A DNA stretch of 64,000 nucleotides from Chryseobacterium ginsenosidimutans (GCF_024807225.1 NZ_JANUCO010000001.1:1984001-2048000), one strand, 5' to 3'; shown: positions 7,542 to 17,046, numbered from the stretch's first letter. The notes: generated by a model not told the origin, from the letters alone. Made by a program: numbers and translations.

Positions 7542-10500
7542 ATGGTAAAATGTATACAAATTATAGTTATTTTCATCAGTGTTTTCGGGCTTTCACAAGT
7601 TCCCGGAAACGTGAAAGTGAAAGACGCTGCAGGAAACGAAAACTTCAATGTTACCTGTACGAATGATCTTAATGCGAATGGCTGTATAGCTCTTCACGTA
7701 GAATATCCGGTGCTGAAACAGACGACAGGATATGAAGTTACTTCTGAAACGTACAGCCCTCCGATTGCGATGAATCAGGGAACTGCACTCAATGCCAATT
7801 ACGACGATCTTTTTGCGGTGAAACTGGATTTACCTTTTAATTTTTGCTTTTATAATCAGTATTTTGATGCGCTTGTTGTAGGTTCAAACGGAATGGTGAC
7901 TTTTGATCTGAGCCAGTTGGGAAATATCAATTATCCTAATGTTCAATGGCAAAACCCGAGTACAAATCTTCCTAAAAATGCCATTTTTGGCGTGTATCAT
8001 GACATCGTTTTTTCGGCGGGTGATTCTTCGGAAATCTATTATTCAACAATTGGAACGACTCCCAATAGAAAATTTATAATTAATTTTTTTGATGGAAGAG
8101 TTGCAGGTTGTACAGACCGTTCTTCCTCTCAAATTGTTTTACACGAAACTACCAATGTGATTGAAGTTTTTGTAGATAAAAAATTAACGCCTTGTCCGAC
8201 AAGAAAGTTTGAAAATGCCTTGATCGGAGTCATCAACAACGACGGAACACAGGGCGTTTCTCCCGCAAACCGAAACACTGGAGTTTGGCAGGCTTTGCAG
8301 GAAGGGTGGAGATTTAATCCGCTTGGAAATGTGATTCAGCCGGAAGTTACCTGGACGAATTCTGCGGGGCAAACCGTGGCAACAGGAATTCAGGCAACAA
8401 TTTGTCCGACACAAAATGATGTTTTTACAGCCAATGTTAAGTTTAATATCTGCGGAAACAGTAATCTTATTTTAACGGATGATTTCCCGCTGACTTTCGA
8501 TCCAACTTATCCTGCAGCAAAAAATTACACCCAGGATTTCTGTGGAAATTCTCCCGTAAATTTGACTTTGAATAGTTTTCAGGGAAATGTAACCTCCCAA
8601 AATCCGGCAAATTTCAATTTTAGTTTTCATACAAGTTTACAGAATGCACAAAATAATATCAATACTTTACCTAATAATTTTACATTAAATGCAAACACGG
8701 TTTTATATGTAAGAATCCAGAATCCGAATGTTCCGGCGTGTTATAGAGTTGCTGTTTTAACATTAAATTTTCTTACAAAAAGCTTACTTAAAAACACCAT
8801 TGAACTTTGCGATACCAATAACGATGGAGTAGAAGCGAATTATAATGTAAGTCTTTTAAGCCCAGAACTTTTCGCGGCAGGAACTACCGGAATTTCTTAT
8901 TTCAACTCTCAATCTGATGCTCAGAATAATGTAAATGCAATGACGACGGCAAATATTACGACGAGTACCAATATTTGGGTAAGGCTTGTAGAAGGCAGCT
9001 GTACCTATATTTTAGGACCGGTTCATTTCCAGTTCAGACCGGGCGTGAATCTTAATTCGCCGATTAATTTTCCGTTTTCAATTTGTGATATTAATGCAGA
9101 TAATCAGGAAGCATTTGATTTTCCGTTAATGATAGGTCCGTTAATTACAACGCAAACAGGCGCTGTTTTTACGGCTTATGAAACTTATAATGAAGCTTTT
9201 ACAGGTTCGGGAGCGGTTTTAAGCTCAATTAAAGAAGGAACGTATACGATTTATATACGAGTGCAGATTCCGAATGGCTGTTTTGCAATTGCAACAGTAA
9301 ATATGAATGTCACTTTCACAAAAATTACGGTGACTGAAAAGAACGAATATATCTGTTTTAATGGAACGGATGATATTAGTATTAATTTAAATACGCTCTC
9401 AAACGGAATGTTGGTTTCTCCGGCAACCGTTCCTGTCATTGGGTTTTATTCAAGCTATGCAGATGCTACTTTTGAAACAAACCCGATAAGCCCGAATCAG
9501 ATGATCACGACGAACGGAAATCTTGTAGCGCAGACTTATTTTGTGCGATTTGAAATTTCAAATGACTGTTATACGATAAGAGCTATCAATGTAAATTTGG
9601 TTCATCCTGTAGCAGTTCAGTCTAGTTTTACGATTTGTGATTTTAATAATGATAATCTGGAAAATGTACAATTGTCTCAATTTTCATCAGCCATTATCGG
9701 AAACCAAAATGCAACGACAACTTTCTATCTGAACGTCGCCGATGCAGCAAGTGGAAATAACCCGATCAATACGATTGCGCTTACCGGAACGCAGCAGGTT
9801 TTTGTTAAAATTACATCATATAATTGTCAGCAGATTTATCCGGTAACTATTAGTTTAACATCAACTCCGGCGGTGAATTCTCCGGTAACGATTACGCTAA
9901 ATAATATTTGTGATAATAATAATGACGGAACTGAAATTTATAATCTTACTCAGGCTCAGTCACAGATTTATACAGGCTCAAATGTGAGTTTTACTTATTA
10001 TTTAAACTATGATTCTGCAACACATACTTTTTCCAACCCAATAACAAATCCGACTGTTTTTGTGGTTACAGGAGGAAGTGCAACGGTTTTTGTTAAGGTT
10101 AAATTTAATAACGGTGAATGTTTTTCAGCGGTTCAATTAAATATTCAAATGACATTTTTACCGCCTGTTGTTTTGCACAGCGCAACATTGAATAAATGTG
10201 ATGAAGATTTTAATTTAAGTGAAACTTTTCAGCTGAATGATGCGGTTTCGCAGTTGTTTATTCCTTCACAAAATACATATCCGTTGTCGAATATGACGAT
10301 CTCCTATTACAATACGGCAGCGGAAGCGAATGCGGGAAATCCGGCGAATCAGCTTGGAAACACGATTACGACAAGCATTTCTTCGATTCAGGTTTGGGCG
10401 AGATTTCAGTCGCAGACAACGGGTTGTTATTCTGTGGCGCAGATTCAGTTGAATACGTATTTTCCTCCAAAAGCAATCAATTCTAGCATTACGGTTTGTG

Positions 10501-11741
10501 ACGATAATTTAGATGGAAGTTATGAGGTTAATTTATTGAACTATACCAATTTAATGGTTGATATTCCGAATCCTGCCAATGTATTTACATTTTATCTGAC
10601 GCAGCAAGATGCTCAAAACGGAGTCAATCCAATTGCCAATCCGGCTAATTTTATAGCGAGTCCTTTTCCTGCGCAAATTTGGTTTAAAGTTCAAAATTCT
10701 CCGGGTTGTACCGATATTGCCATGATCAGTTTTGTGTTGGGAAATAAGCTGACTTTACAAAACCCGGGACCTTTCCAGCTCGAAGCTTGTGATATCGGAA
10801 ATAATGGAACGGAGAATATAAATTTAACACAGTTTGAAGCGCAGATCTACACCGGAGCGAATGTTACTTTTACTTATTATCCGTCTTTGGCAGATCTTAA
10901 TGCAGGTACAAATTCAATTACAACGCCTTCAAATTTTGTTTATAATCAAAGTTCAGTTTCTAATATTGTTTATGTAAAAGTAAGTGTTCCCGGTTTCTGT
11001 CCGAATGTTGCGGAAATTCATTTATCATTGAAGAAAACACCGATTTTTGATATTCCGACACTTTATTTCTGCCCGGAAGGTTCACTGGATTACACGGTTC
11101 ATATCGAAGGGTATACAATTGTAAGTTATGTCTGGACAAATCCTGCAGGACAGGTAATTTCTACCACAGATACGATCACAGGAATTACAACCGTCGGAAC
11201 TTATACCTTAACGGTCACAGAGAGCAACGGATGTTCTTACACTGAAACTTTTGAAATAAAACATTATGAAGTTCCTGTAATCCAAAACCTTGAATTTAAC
11301 GGAAATAATGTCACTGTTCATGCGACAGGTTCAAAACCGATGCTCTATTCAATCGACGGAATTGCTTGGCAGGCTATCAATACTTTCTACAATCTGCCAA
11401 CAGGAATCGTCACTTTCTACGTGAAATTTGCAGACAGTGATTGTATTGTAAAACAGCAAAGTGTAGTGCTTGATATTAAAAACGCCATCACGCCAAACGG
11501 AGACGGAATGAATGACCATTGGACGGTAAAAAATCTTCAGGTTTTTGGAGGGAAAATGTCTAATGTTAAAATTTTCGACCGTTATCAGGCTTTGATTTTT
11601 GAACAAAGCTCAAGTACAGAATTTTTCTGGGACGGAACATTGAAAGGAAGAGCCATTCCGACCTCCAGTTATTGGTATGTAATCACCCTTCCGGACGGAA
11701 GATCTTTCACAGGCTGGATTCTTGTGAAGAATAATAATTAA
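7542..11741 (+). CDS. Large repeat-containing surface protein with type IX secretion (type B) C-terminal domain
   Basis: A 1399-residue exported protein. A signal peptide covers about residues 1-19. The N-terminal 290 residues form a globular domain seen in CHU-type surface proteins (FNFCFYNQYFDALVVGSNGMV; FDGRVAGCT). From residue 423 on there are about eight units of 90-100 residues, each opening with a Cys-Asp-rich motif of the type CDxNNDGxE: at residues 423, 515, 605 (degenerate), 699, 790, 886, 986 and 1083. The Asp/Asn-rich motif could bind calcium (inference). The last 90 residues contain TPNGDGMNDHWTV and KIFDRYQALIFEQ, the gliding-motility type B sorting domain that sends proteins through the type IX system to the cell surface. 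Role probably adhesion or gliding. Monocistronic, with terminator. Confidence 0.88.
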   Translation: MVKCIQIIVIFISVFGLSQVPGNVKVKDAAGNENFNVTCTNDLNANGCIALHVEYPVLKQTTGYEVTSETYSPPIAMNQGTALNANYDDLFAVKLDLPFNFCFYNQYFDALVVGSNGMVTFDLSQLGNINYPNVQWQNPSTNLPKNAIFGVYHDIVFSAGDSSEIYYSTIGTTPNRKFIINFFDGRVAGCTDRSSSQIVLHETTNVIEVFVDKKLTPCPTRKFENALIGVINNDGTQGVSPANRNTGVWQALQEGWRFNPLGNVIQPEVTWTNSAGQTVATGIQATICPTQNDVFTANVKFNICGNSNLILTDDFPLTFDPTYPAAKNYTQDFCGNSPVNLTLNSFQGNVTSQNPANFNFSFHTSLQNAQNNINTLPNNFTLNANTVLYVRIQNPNVPACYRVAVLTLNFLTKSLLKNTIELCDTNNDGVEANYNVSLLSPELFAAGTTGISYFNSQSDAQNNVNAMTTANITTSTNIWVRLVEGSCTYILGPVHFQFRPGVNLNSPINFPFSICDINADNQEAFDFPLMIGPLITTQTGAVFTAYETYNEAFTGSGAVLSSIKEGTYTIYIRVQIPNGCFAIATVNMNVTFTKITVTEKNEYICFNGTDDISINLNTLSNGMLVSPATVPVIGFYSSYADATFETNPISPNQMITTNGNLVAQTYFVRFEISNDCYTIRAINVNLVHPVAVQSSFTICDFNNDNLENVQLSQFSSAIIGNQNATTTFYLNVADAASGNNPINTIALTGTQQVFVKITSYNCQQIYPVTISLTSTPAVNSPVTITLNNICDNNNDGTEIYNLTQAQSQIYTGSNVSFTYYLNYDSATHTFSNPITNPTVFVVTGGSATVFVKVKFNNGECFSAVQLNIQMTFLPPVVLHSATLNKCDEDFNLSETFQLNDAVSQLFIPSQNTYPLSNMTISYYNTAAEANAGNPANQLGNTITTSISSIQVWARFQSQTTGCYSVAQIQLNTYFPPKAINSSITVCDDNLDGSYEVNLLNYTNLMVDIPNPANVFTFYLTQQDAQNGVNPIANPANFIASPFPAQIWFKVQNSPGCTDIAMISFVLGNKLTLQNPGPFQLEACDIGNNGTENINLTQFEAQIYTGANVTFTYYPSLADLNAGTNSITTPSNFVYNQSSVSNIVYVKVSVPGFCPNVAEIHLSLKKTPIFDIPTLYFCPEGSLDYTVHIEGYTIVSYVWTNPAGQVISTTDTITGITTVGTYTLTVTESNGCSYTETFEIKHYEVPVIQNLEFNGNNVTVHATGSKPMLYSIDGIAWQAINTFYNLPTGIVTFYVKFADSDCIVKQQSVVLDIKNAITPNGDGMNDHWTVKNLQVFGGKMSNVKIFDRYQALIFEQSSSTEFFWDGTLKGRAIPTSSYWYVITLPDGRSFTGWILVKNNN

Positions 11742-11763
11742 AATAACTCAATTTAATTTTTAA

Positions 11764-11796
11764 CAAAGCCTCATTGAATTTTCAGTGAGGGTTTTT
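11764..11796 (+). terminator. Terminator of the surface-protein gene
   Basis: AAAGCCTCATTGAA pairs with TTCAGTGAGGGTTT with one mismatch and ends in a T run, 22 bases after the stop codon. Confidence 0.8.
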
Positions 11797-11928
11797 ATGG
11801 TAAGAAATTTTATATTTAAACAATATTTATCAAAACAAAAAACAAGATCTGGAATAATACAGAGATTTTTTAATAGGATCTTTCAAAAGAAAATAGTAAA
11901 TATTCCGTTTAATTCTTAAATTTGGCTA

Positions 11929-12399
11929 ATGCGAAAGAATCTTTATCTCATCATTATATCATTTTCTCTTATTAGTTGCTATACTTATCAGGTTAAAAAA
12001 CCAAAGGATACAGCGACCGACAATAAGCAGGAATTTAAAAATAATGCAGCTATTGTTAATAATACTTCTATGCAAATGAAAAGTATAACAGCTGAATCCC
12101 CACAACCCAACTCACAACAAACGCCTATCCCGATCAATATTCAGGAGAAACTTACGCCTAACAAAAATGTAAAAATTGACGTTGATGGTAAGACCTATAA
12201 AGTAATAGTTGACAAGTGGGAAAGCGACAGTCTGGTTGCACACTCAATACATAATCCTAAAAAAATTCTGAAATTCCATAAGAACCAGATCAATGGCGAG
12301 AAAATTGCGGAAAAACGCTTTTCACAACCGATAGCCGATATTATTACTGTTGTTGCTTATGCCGGAATTGGGGTTTTAATCTACTCTCTTATCCGCTAA
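11929..12399 (+). CDS. Putative lipoprotein of unknown function
   Basis: 156 residues. The N-terminus MRKNLYLIIISFSLISCYTY is a lipoprotein signal with a lipobox LISC, so the mature protein should be anchored from Cys17. A polar linker rich in Asn, Gln and Pro follows (residues 20-80), then a small basic domain with VDGKTYKVIVDKWESDSL, and a C-terminal hydrophobic segment (IITVVAYAGIGVLIYSLI) that could be a membrane helix. The element TAAATTTG at 11917-11924 lies directly before the ATG. No homologue recognised. Confidence 0.65.
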   Translation: MRKNLYLIIISFSLISCYTYQVKKPKDTATDNKQEFKNNAAIVNNTSMQMKSITAESPQPNSQQTPIPINIQEKLTPNKNVKIDVDGKTYKVIVDKWESDSLVAHSIHNPKKILKFHKNQINGEKIAEKRFSQPIADIITVVAYAGIGVLIYSLIR

Positions 12400-12437
12400 T
12401 TTTGTTAAAACTTTTCCCATAATCGCTGTTTCATTTT

Positions 12438-12845
12438 ATGAAAAAAATATGTACAAAATACCTGTTTTTTGTATTTATCCTTCCTGTTTTGGCAATAATT
12501 ATATTGTATTTCTTTTCTACAGAAAGTGAAATGGGATCGTATGGAGTTAATGAAACGATAAATTTTGGTGGAGTTGATATTGAAGGAGTTTTTGGAAACC
12601 CTATCTACAACTTTTCTATTTTTATTTTGACTTATCCAATCTATTTCCTGAGCTATTTCATTATTTTTTTGCTCCGGCGAATTACGGATTTCCATTATTC
12701 TGTCATACATTTTATCATGTTTATGATCAATTTTATTTTGCTTTGTGTGAATGCTGAAAATAGATTTCTAATTCCTTTATCAGTAATTTGCTTCATATTT
12801 TTTATTTTGAATATCTTTAAAACCACAAAAATCTATCAACTATAA
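12438..12845 (+). CDS. Small integral membrane protein of unknown function
   Basis: 135 residues with three to four predicted membrane helices (residues about 7-25, 57-80, 90-110, 112-128). No family motif recognised. It starts 38 bases after the lipoprotein gene and a TAATTTTG element overlaps that gene's stop codon (12397-12404), so it may have its own promoter. The urocanase gene starts 17 bases after its stop codon, so co-transcription with hutU is likely. An antisense frame at 12405-12710 is judged a shadow. Confidence 0.6.
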   Translation: MKKICTKYLFFVFILPVLAIIILYFFSTESEMGSYGVNETINFGGVDIEGVFGNPIYNFSIFILTYPIYFLSYFIIFLLRRITDFHYSVIHFIMFMINFILLCVNAENRFLIPLSVICFIFFILNIFKTTKIYQL

Positions 12846-12862
12846 ATAACGATCAATAATAA

Positions 12863-14848
12863 ATGACTTTTCAGGAACAGATACAACAGGGCATTCCAAG
12901 CCAGTTACCGCAGCCGAAACCGTACGAAACCAATATCAATCACGCTCCGAAACGTAAAGATATTTTAGGAGAGGAAGAGAAAAAATTAGCGTTAAAGAAT
13001 GCTTTACGTTATTTTGAACCTCAGTTTCATGCAGAATTATTGCCGGAATTTAGAGAAGAATTAGAAAAATACGGCAGAATTTATATGTATCGTTTTCGTC
13101 CCGATTATGAGATGAAAGCCAGAGATATTGCTGAATATCCCGGGAAATCTGAGCAGGCAAAAGCAATTATGTTGATGATTCAAAATAATCTGGATTATGC
13201 TGTTGCGCAACATCCTCACGAATTGATTACTTATGGTGGAAATGGTGCTGTTTTTTCCAACTGGGCTCAATATCTTCTGACGATGAAATATCTGTCTGAA
13301 ATGACGGATGAACAGACGTTGACAATGTATTCCGGTCATCCGATGGGATTATTTCCTTCTCATAAAGACGCGCCAAGAGTTGTTGTAACGAACGGTATGG
13401 TAATTCCGAACTATTCTAAACCTGATGATTGGGAAAAATTCAATGCGTTGGGTGTTTCTCAGTACGGACAAATGACGGCGGGAAGTTATATGTACATCGG
13501 TCCGCAAGGAATTGTTCATGGAACGACGATTACGGTTTTAAATGCTTTTAGAAAAATTAATAAAGATCCAAAAGGTGGACTTTTCGTGACTTCAGGTCTT
13601 GGTGGAATGTCGGGAGCTCAACCAAAAGCAGGAAATATTGCGGGTTGTGTTACCGTTATTGCAGAAGTAAATCCGAAAATTACTAAAATCCGTCATGATC
13701 AAGGTTGGGTGAATGAAATCCATGAAAACCTTGATGAATTGGTAGAAAGAGTAAGAAAAGCTCAGGAAAACAAAGAAACTGTTTCGTTGGCTTATCTTGG
13801 AAATATCGTTGAGGTTTGGGAGAAATTTGATCAGGAAAATTTAAGAATCGATATCGGTTCAGATCAGACTTCGCTTCACAATCCTTGGGCAGGAGGATAT
13901 TATCCTGTCGGACAAAGTTTTGAGGAATCTAATACAATGATGGCAGAAAACCCTGAATTATTCAAAGAAAAAGTTCAGGAAACATTGAGAAAACACGCTG
14001 CAGCCATCAATAAACATACAGAAAAAGGAACCTATTTCTTCGATTACGGAAACGCATTTCTATTGGAAGCGTCAAGAGCCGGAGCCGATGTAATGTCTGA
14101 TAATCCGACGTTGGGAAGAGAATTTAAATTCCCGAGTTATGTTCAGGATATTATGGGACCGATGTGTTTCGATTATGGTTTCGGACCGTTCCGTTGGGTT
14201 TGTACAAGCGGAAAACCTGAAGATTTACAAAAAACAGATGAAATTGCGTGCAGAGTTTTAGAAGAAATTCAGCAAAATTCTCCTGAAGAAATCCAACAGC
14301 AAATGAAGGATAATATTCAGTGGATCAAAGGAGCACAGGAAAATAAATTGGTGGTCGGTTCACAGGCAAGAATTTTGTACGCCGATGCAGAAGGAAGAAT
14401 GAAAATTGCAGAAGCTTTCAACAAAGCTATTAAAAACGGTGAAATAGGAGCAGTCGTTTTGGGTAGAGATCACCACGATGTTTCGGGGACTGATTCACCG
14501 TACAGAGAGACTTCCAACATTTATGACGGTTCGAGATTTACGGCAGATATGGCGATTCACAATGTGATTGGTGACAGTTTCCGTGGTGCAACCTGGGTTT
14601 CCATTCACAATGGTGGCGGCGTTGGTTGGGGCGAAGTGATCAACGGTGGTTTCGGAATGTTACTTGACGGAAGCGATGATGCCGACAGAAGATTAAAATC
14701 GATGCTTTTCTGGGATGTGAATAACGGAATTTCAAGACGAAGCTGGGCAAGAAATGAAGGTGCTGTTTTTGCTATTAAAAGAGCAATGGAAGCCGAACCT
14801 AATCTGAAAGTGACGCTTCCGAATTTTGTGGATGAGAGTTTGTTTTAA
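12863..14848 (+). CDS. hutU: Urocanate hydratase (urocanase)
   Basis: A 661-residue cytoplasmic enzyme converting urocanate to imidazolonepropionate with tightly bound NAD+, the second step of histidine breakdown. Recognised by ITYGGNGAVFSNWAQY, the motif YSGHPMGLFPSH, SGLGGMSGAQPKAG (NAD-binding loop), and the C-terminal ATWVSIHNGGGVGWGEV. The length is that of the long form found in Bacteroidota and animals rather than the 560-residue proteobacterial type. No hutH, hutI or hutG is near, so histidine degradation genes are dispersed. Its 3' end and terminator are partly duplicated about 1 kb downstream. Confidence 0.95.
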   Translation: MTFQEQIQQGIPSQLPQPKPYETNINHAPKRKDILGEEEKKLALKNALRYFEPQFHAELLPEFREELEKYGRIYMYRFRPDYEMKARDIAEYPGKSEQAKAIMLMIQNNLDYAVAQHPHELITYGGNGAVFSNWAQYLLTMKYLSEMTDEQTLTMYSGHPMGLFPSHKDAPRVVVTNGMVIPNYSKPDDWEKFNALGVSQYGQMTAGSYMYIGPQGIVHGTTITVLNAFRKINKDPKGGLFVTSGLGGMSGAQPKAGNIAGCVTVIAEVNPKITKIRHDQGWVNEIHENLDELVERVRKAQENKETVSLAYLGNIVEVWEKFDQENLRIDIGSDQTSLHNPWAGGYYPVGQSFEESNTMMAENPELFKEKVQETLRKHAAAINKHTEKGTYFFDYGNAFLLEASRAGADVMSDNPTLGREFKFPSYVQDIMGPMCFDYGFGPFRWVCTSGKPEDLQKTDEIACRVLEEIQQNSPEEIQQQMKDNIQWIKGAQENKLVVGSQARILYADAEGRMKIAEAFNKAIKNGEIGAVVLGRDHHDVSGTDSPYRETSNIYDGSRFTADMAIHNVIGDSFRGATWVSIHNGGGVGWGEVINGGFGMLLDGSDDADRRLKSMLFWDVNNGISRRSWARNEGAVFAIKRAMEAEPNLKVTLPNFVDESLF

Positions 14849-15082
14849 AACTTTTTAGATATTGAAAAACCTGCTGTAAGGCAGGTTTTTTCTTTTTATG
14901 ATAGCGCGGATTTATAATCCGTGCTTTATTTTGTTTGCTCACGGATTACAAATCCGCGAGATCGGTTTTTTTTTATTGTTATTATAGTGAGGAAAATATC
15001 GTCTTTTTACGCTGGTGCGAGCATCTTGCTCGTATCTTATCTCTTAGAGCACAAGCTTGGAAGCTTGCGCTAGCGGGGGAAT
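14839..15082 (+). repeat. Direct repeat, copy 1: hutU 3' end, terminator and compound palindromes
   Basis: A 244-bp unit nearly identical to 15884-16124, offset about 1045 bases. It contains the last hutU codons (TTTGTTTTAA), the AACCTGC...GCAGGTT terminator, a long palindrome pair (CGGATTTATAATCCGTG with CACGGATTACAAATCCG), a GAGCATCTTGCTC hairpin and CAAGCTTGGAAGCTTG. The palindromes resemble REP-type intergenic repeats. The bases 14849-15148 hold no gene apart from this. Confidence 0.9.
14865..14892 (+). terminator. Terminator of hutU
   Basis: AAAAACCTGC, loop TGTAAG, GCAGGTTTTTT. Close copies occur at 15909-15937 (inside the second direct repeat) and 17017-17043. Confidence 0.85.
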
Positions 15083-15148
15083 GAAAATTAAACTCCAAAA
15101 CAGGATAATTATTTTTCATGTAAATAAATTCAAATATTTTATTAAATT

Positions 15149-15835
15149 TTACTTATAGTTTTTATTTTTCAGAACTTTCGATAATATCTTACTATATTCT
15201 TTTTCAAAATCAACAATATTTCCGTCATCATCCATACCATTGTAAATTACATATCCAAAATCATAAATCGTATCTTTTTTAATCTGATAAAACGAAGTCC
15301 AGTTTCTTCCAGACATTACTTCATTATCGATTAAATTGTATTGTGACAAGTAACGTGGATTTTTAATCTGATTAAAATTTTTAACCTTCGTCAGTTTGTC
15401 ATTTTTAAGATCTACCAAATATAAATAATATGTCCAGTTGCTTCTAACGTCAGAAATATTCTGGATGAGAATGTCTTTGATTTTATCACCGTTAAAATCC
15501 CGAAATTCATAAGCTCCGACATGAGATTCAATAGAATCGCGCAAAAGTTCCTTATACTTTCCGTTTATTTTTTTACTAAAGATAAAGACCGTGTTTCTAT
15601 CACTCTCTTCATAGTTTGCTTCCCATGAAAAATGTTTTAAAACAATTTTATAATTTTTATTTTGATATATAGAATCGCAAATTATTTCCTGTTCAAAAAT
15701 TGAATCTTGTACAATAATATCTTTCTTTACAATTGCGGGAGTATCTATTTTTAGGGATGTAATCTTTCTTATTTCCTGATGTTTGTGACAGGAAATCATT
15801 AAAGCTAAACTTAAAAAAGCAATTGTTTTTTTCAT
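15149..15835 (-). CDS. Putative lipoprotein held between direct repeats
   Basis: 228 residues. MKKTIAFLSLALMISC is a lipoprotein signal with lipobox MISC. The central part contains YEFRDFNGDKIKDILIQN, a Dx[NG]DxxxD calcium-loop-like motif of FG-GAP/XAC2610-type secreted proteins, and the rest is rich in Asp, Asn, Lys and Tyr. Function unknown. The gene runs against its neighbours and lies exactly between the two 240-bp direct repeats (14839-15082, 15884-16124), so repeat plus gene look like an inserted or duplicated module. Base composition is even more AT-rich than around it. Confidence 0.7.
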   Translation of the reverse strand: MKKTIAFLSLALMISCHKHQEIRKITSLKIDTPAIVKKDIIVQDSIFEQEIICDSIYQNKNYKIVLKHFSWEANYEESDRNTVFIFSKKINGKYKELLRDSIESHVGAYEFRDFNGDKIKDILIQNISDVRSNWTYYLYLVDLKNDKLTKVKNFNQIKNPRYLSQYNLIDNEVMSGRNWTSFYQIKKDTIYDFGYVIYNGMDDDGNIVDFEKEYSKILSKVLKNKNYK

Positions 15836-15883
15836 TTAATATAGTTCTGATAAATTTACAAAGTAATGATGAGTGAGTGAAGA

Positions 15884-16124
15884 TTTGTTTTAAAACTTTT
15901 TAGATATTGAAAACCTGCTGTGAGGCAGGTTTTTTGTTTTTATGATAGCGCGGATTTATAATCCGTGCTTTATTTTGTTTGCTCACGGATTACAAATCCG
16001 CGAGATCGGTTTTTTTTATTGTTATTATAGTGAGAAAATATCGTCTTTTTACGCTGGTGCGATTATCTTGCTCGTACCTTATCTTTTAGAGCACAAGCTT
16101 GGAAGCTTGCGCTAGCGGAGGAAT
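15884..16124 (+). repeat. Direct repeat, copy 2
   Basis: A 241-bp near copy of 14839-15082, including the hutU-derived end TTTGTTTTAAAAC, the terminator and all palindromic parts. One small palindrome has decayed here (GCGATTATCTTGCTCG instead of GCGAGCATCTTGCTCG). The stretch 15836-16225 holds no gene; apart from the repeat it carries the promoter of the next gene. Confidence 0.9.
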
Positions 16125-16173
16125 CTTCCATACTTTTTTCTAGCGATGACAAACGTTATGGAAATAATTCTTG

Positions 16174-16207
16174 TTGATGAATATTACCATTAAAAGTGAT
16201 ATTTTTG
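16174..16207 (+). promoter_or_regulatory. Possible promoter of the YeeZ-like gene
   Basis: TTG at 16174-16176 and TATTTTTG at 16200-16207 with 23 bases between, at the upper limit of flavobacterial spacing. The ATG is at 16226. Confidence 0.45.
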
Positions 16208-16225
16208 AAATTATAAATAAATCAA

Positions 16226-16999
16226 ATGAAAAAACTAGGAATCATCGGTTGCGGCTGGTTGGGAACTCATATTGCAGAAAGAGTATCCGATCGATATGAA
16301 ATTTTTGCAACCACCACCTCCGAATCTAAAATAGAAGCACTAACCTCAAAAGGCTATCACACAATATTGGTCGATTTTCCGGATGAGGTATCAGAAGAAA
16401 TGACGGAGTGGGACGTTGCTTCACAGTTGGATTCCATCATTATTACCGTTCCGTTTTCAGGGATCAGAGGAGCGCAGATTTCAATGAAAGACAGACAGGA
16501 AACTCTATTGAAATTTCTAGGAGATTATAAAGGTCAGTTGTTTCTGATGAGTTCAACCGGAGTTTATCCTGAAGTTGAAAAAGACTTTACAGAAGATGAT
16601 CAATCTGCTGAAAATGTTGACAGCGAAAACTTTATATTAAATGTATTTCCTCAAACCAATATTTTGAGATTGGCAGGATTAATGGGCGATCAGCGATTGT
16701 TGAAGAATTATAATATTTCCAATCTGGATCTCTTGGTGAATCATATTCATTACGCGGATATTTGCTCGGTGGTTGAAAAAATGCTGGACAATCAGTCTCA
16801 ATCCAAAGTGTATAATGTGGTCGCTCCGGTTCATCCGAATAAAGAAGAGGTGATTAATGCTCAGAAAGATCTGCCATATTCGGGAGATCGAAAGACAACA
16901 GGAAGAACAATATCGCCGTCAAAATTAATGTCAGAGTTGGATTTTGAATTTCAATATCCTGATCCGAGATATTTTCATCTTGAGAATGTTCCGAGATAA
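16226..16999 (+). CDS. NAD(P)-binding SDR-like epimerase/reductase, YeeZ family
   Basis: 257 residues, cytoplasmic. The N-terminus KLGIIGCGWLGTHIAERV is a Rossmann GxGxxG motif, MSSTGVYPE near residue 112 resembles the catalytic Ser-Thr region of extended SDR proteins, and YNVVAPVHPNKEEVI occurs near residue 195. The arrangement matches YeeZ/YbjT-like proteins whose substrate is unknown. Standalone gene with a terminator that is a copy of the hutU terminator. Confidence 0.75.
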   Translation: MKKLGIIGCGWLGTHIAERVSDRYEIFATTTSESKIEALTSKGYHTILVDFPDEVSEEMTEWDVASQLDSIIITVPFSGIRGAQISMKDRQETLLKFLGDYKGQLFLMSSTGVYPEVEKDFTEDDQSAENVDSENFILNVFPQTNILRLAGLMGDQRLLKNYNISNLDLLVNHIHYADICSVVEKMLDNQSQSKVYNVVAPVHPNKEEVINAQKDLPYSGDRKTTGRTISPSKLMSELDFEFQYPDPRYFHLENVPR

Positions 17000-17016
17000 A
17001 ATATTTCAGATATCAT

Positions 17017-17043
17017 AAAACCTGCTGTATGGCAGGTTTTTAT
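17017..17043 (+). terminator. Terminator of the YeeZ-like gene
   Basis: AAAACCTGC, loop TGTATG, GCAGGTTTT and T-rich tail, 17 bases after the stop codon; nearly the same sequence as the hutU terminator. Confidence 0.8.
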
Positions 17044-17046
17044 ATT

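Noticed and set aside
12405..12710. 101-codon minus-strand frame
   Set aside because: It is antisense to the membrane-protein gene at 12438-12845, whose hydrophobic helices make it the better candidate.
14839..16124. CRISPR array
   Set aside because: There are only two repeat units, each about 240 bp, with a gene between; no short regularly spaced repeats anywhere in the window.
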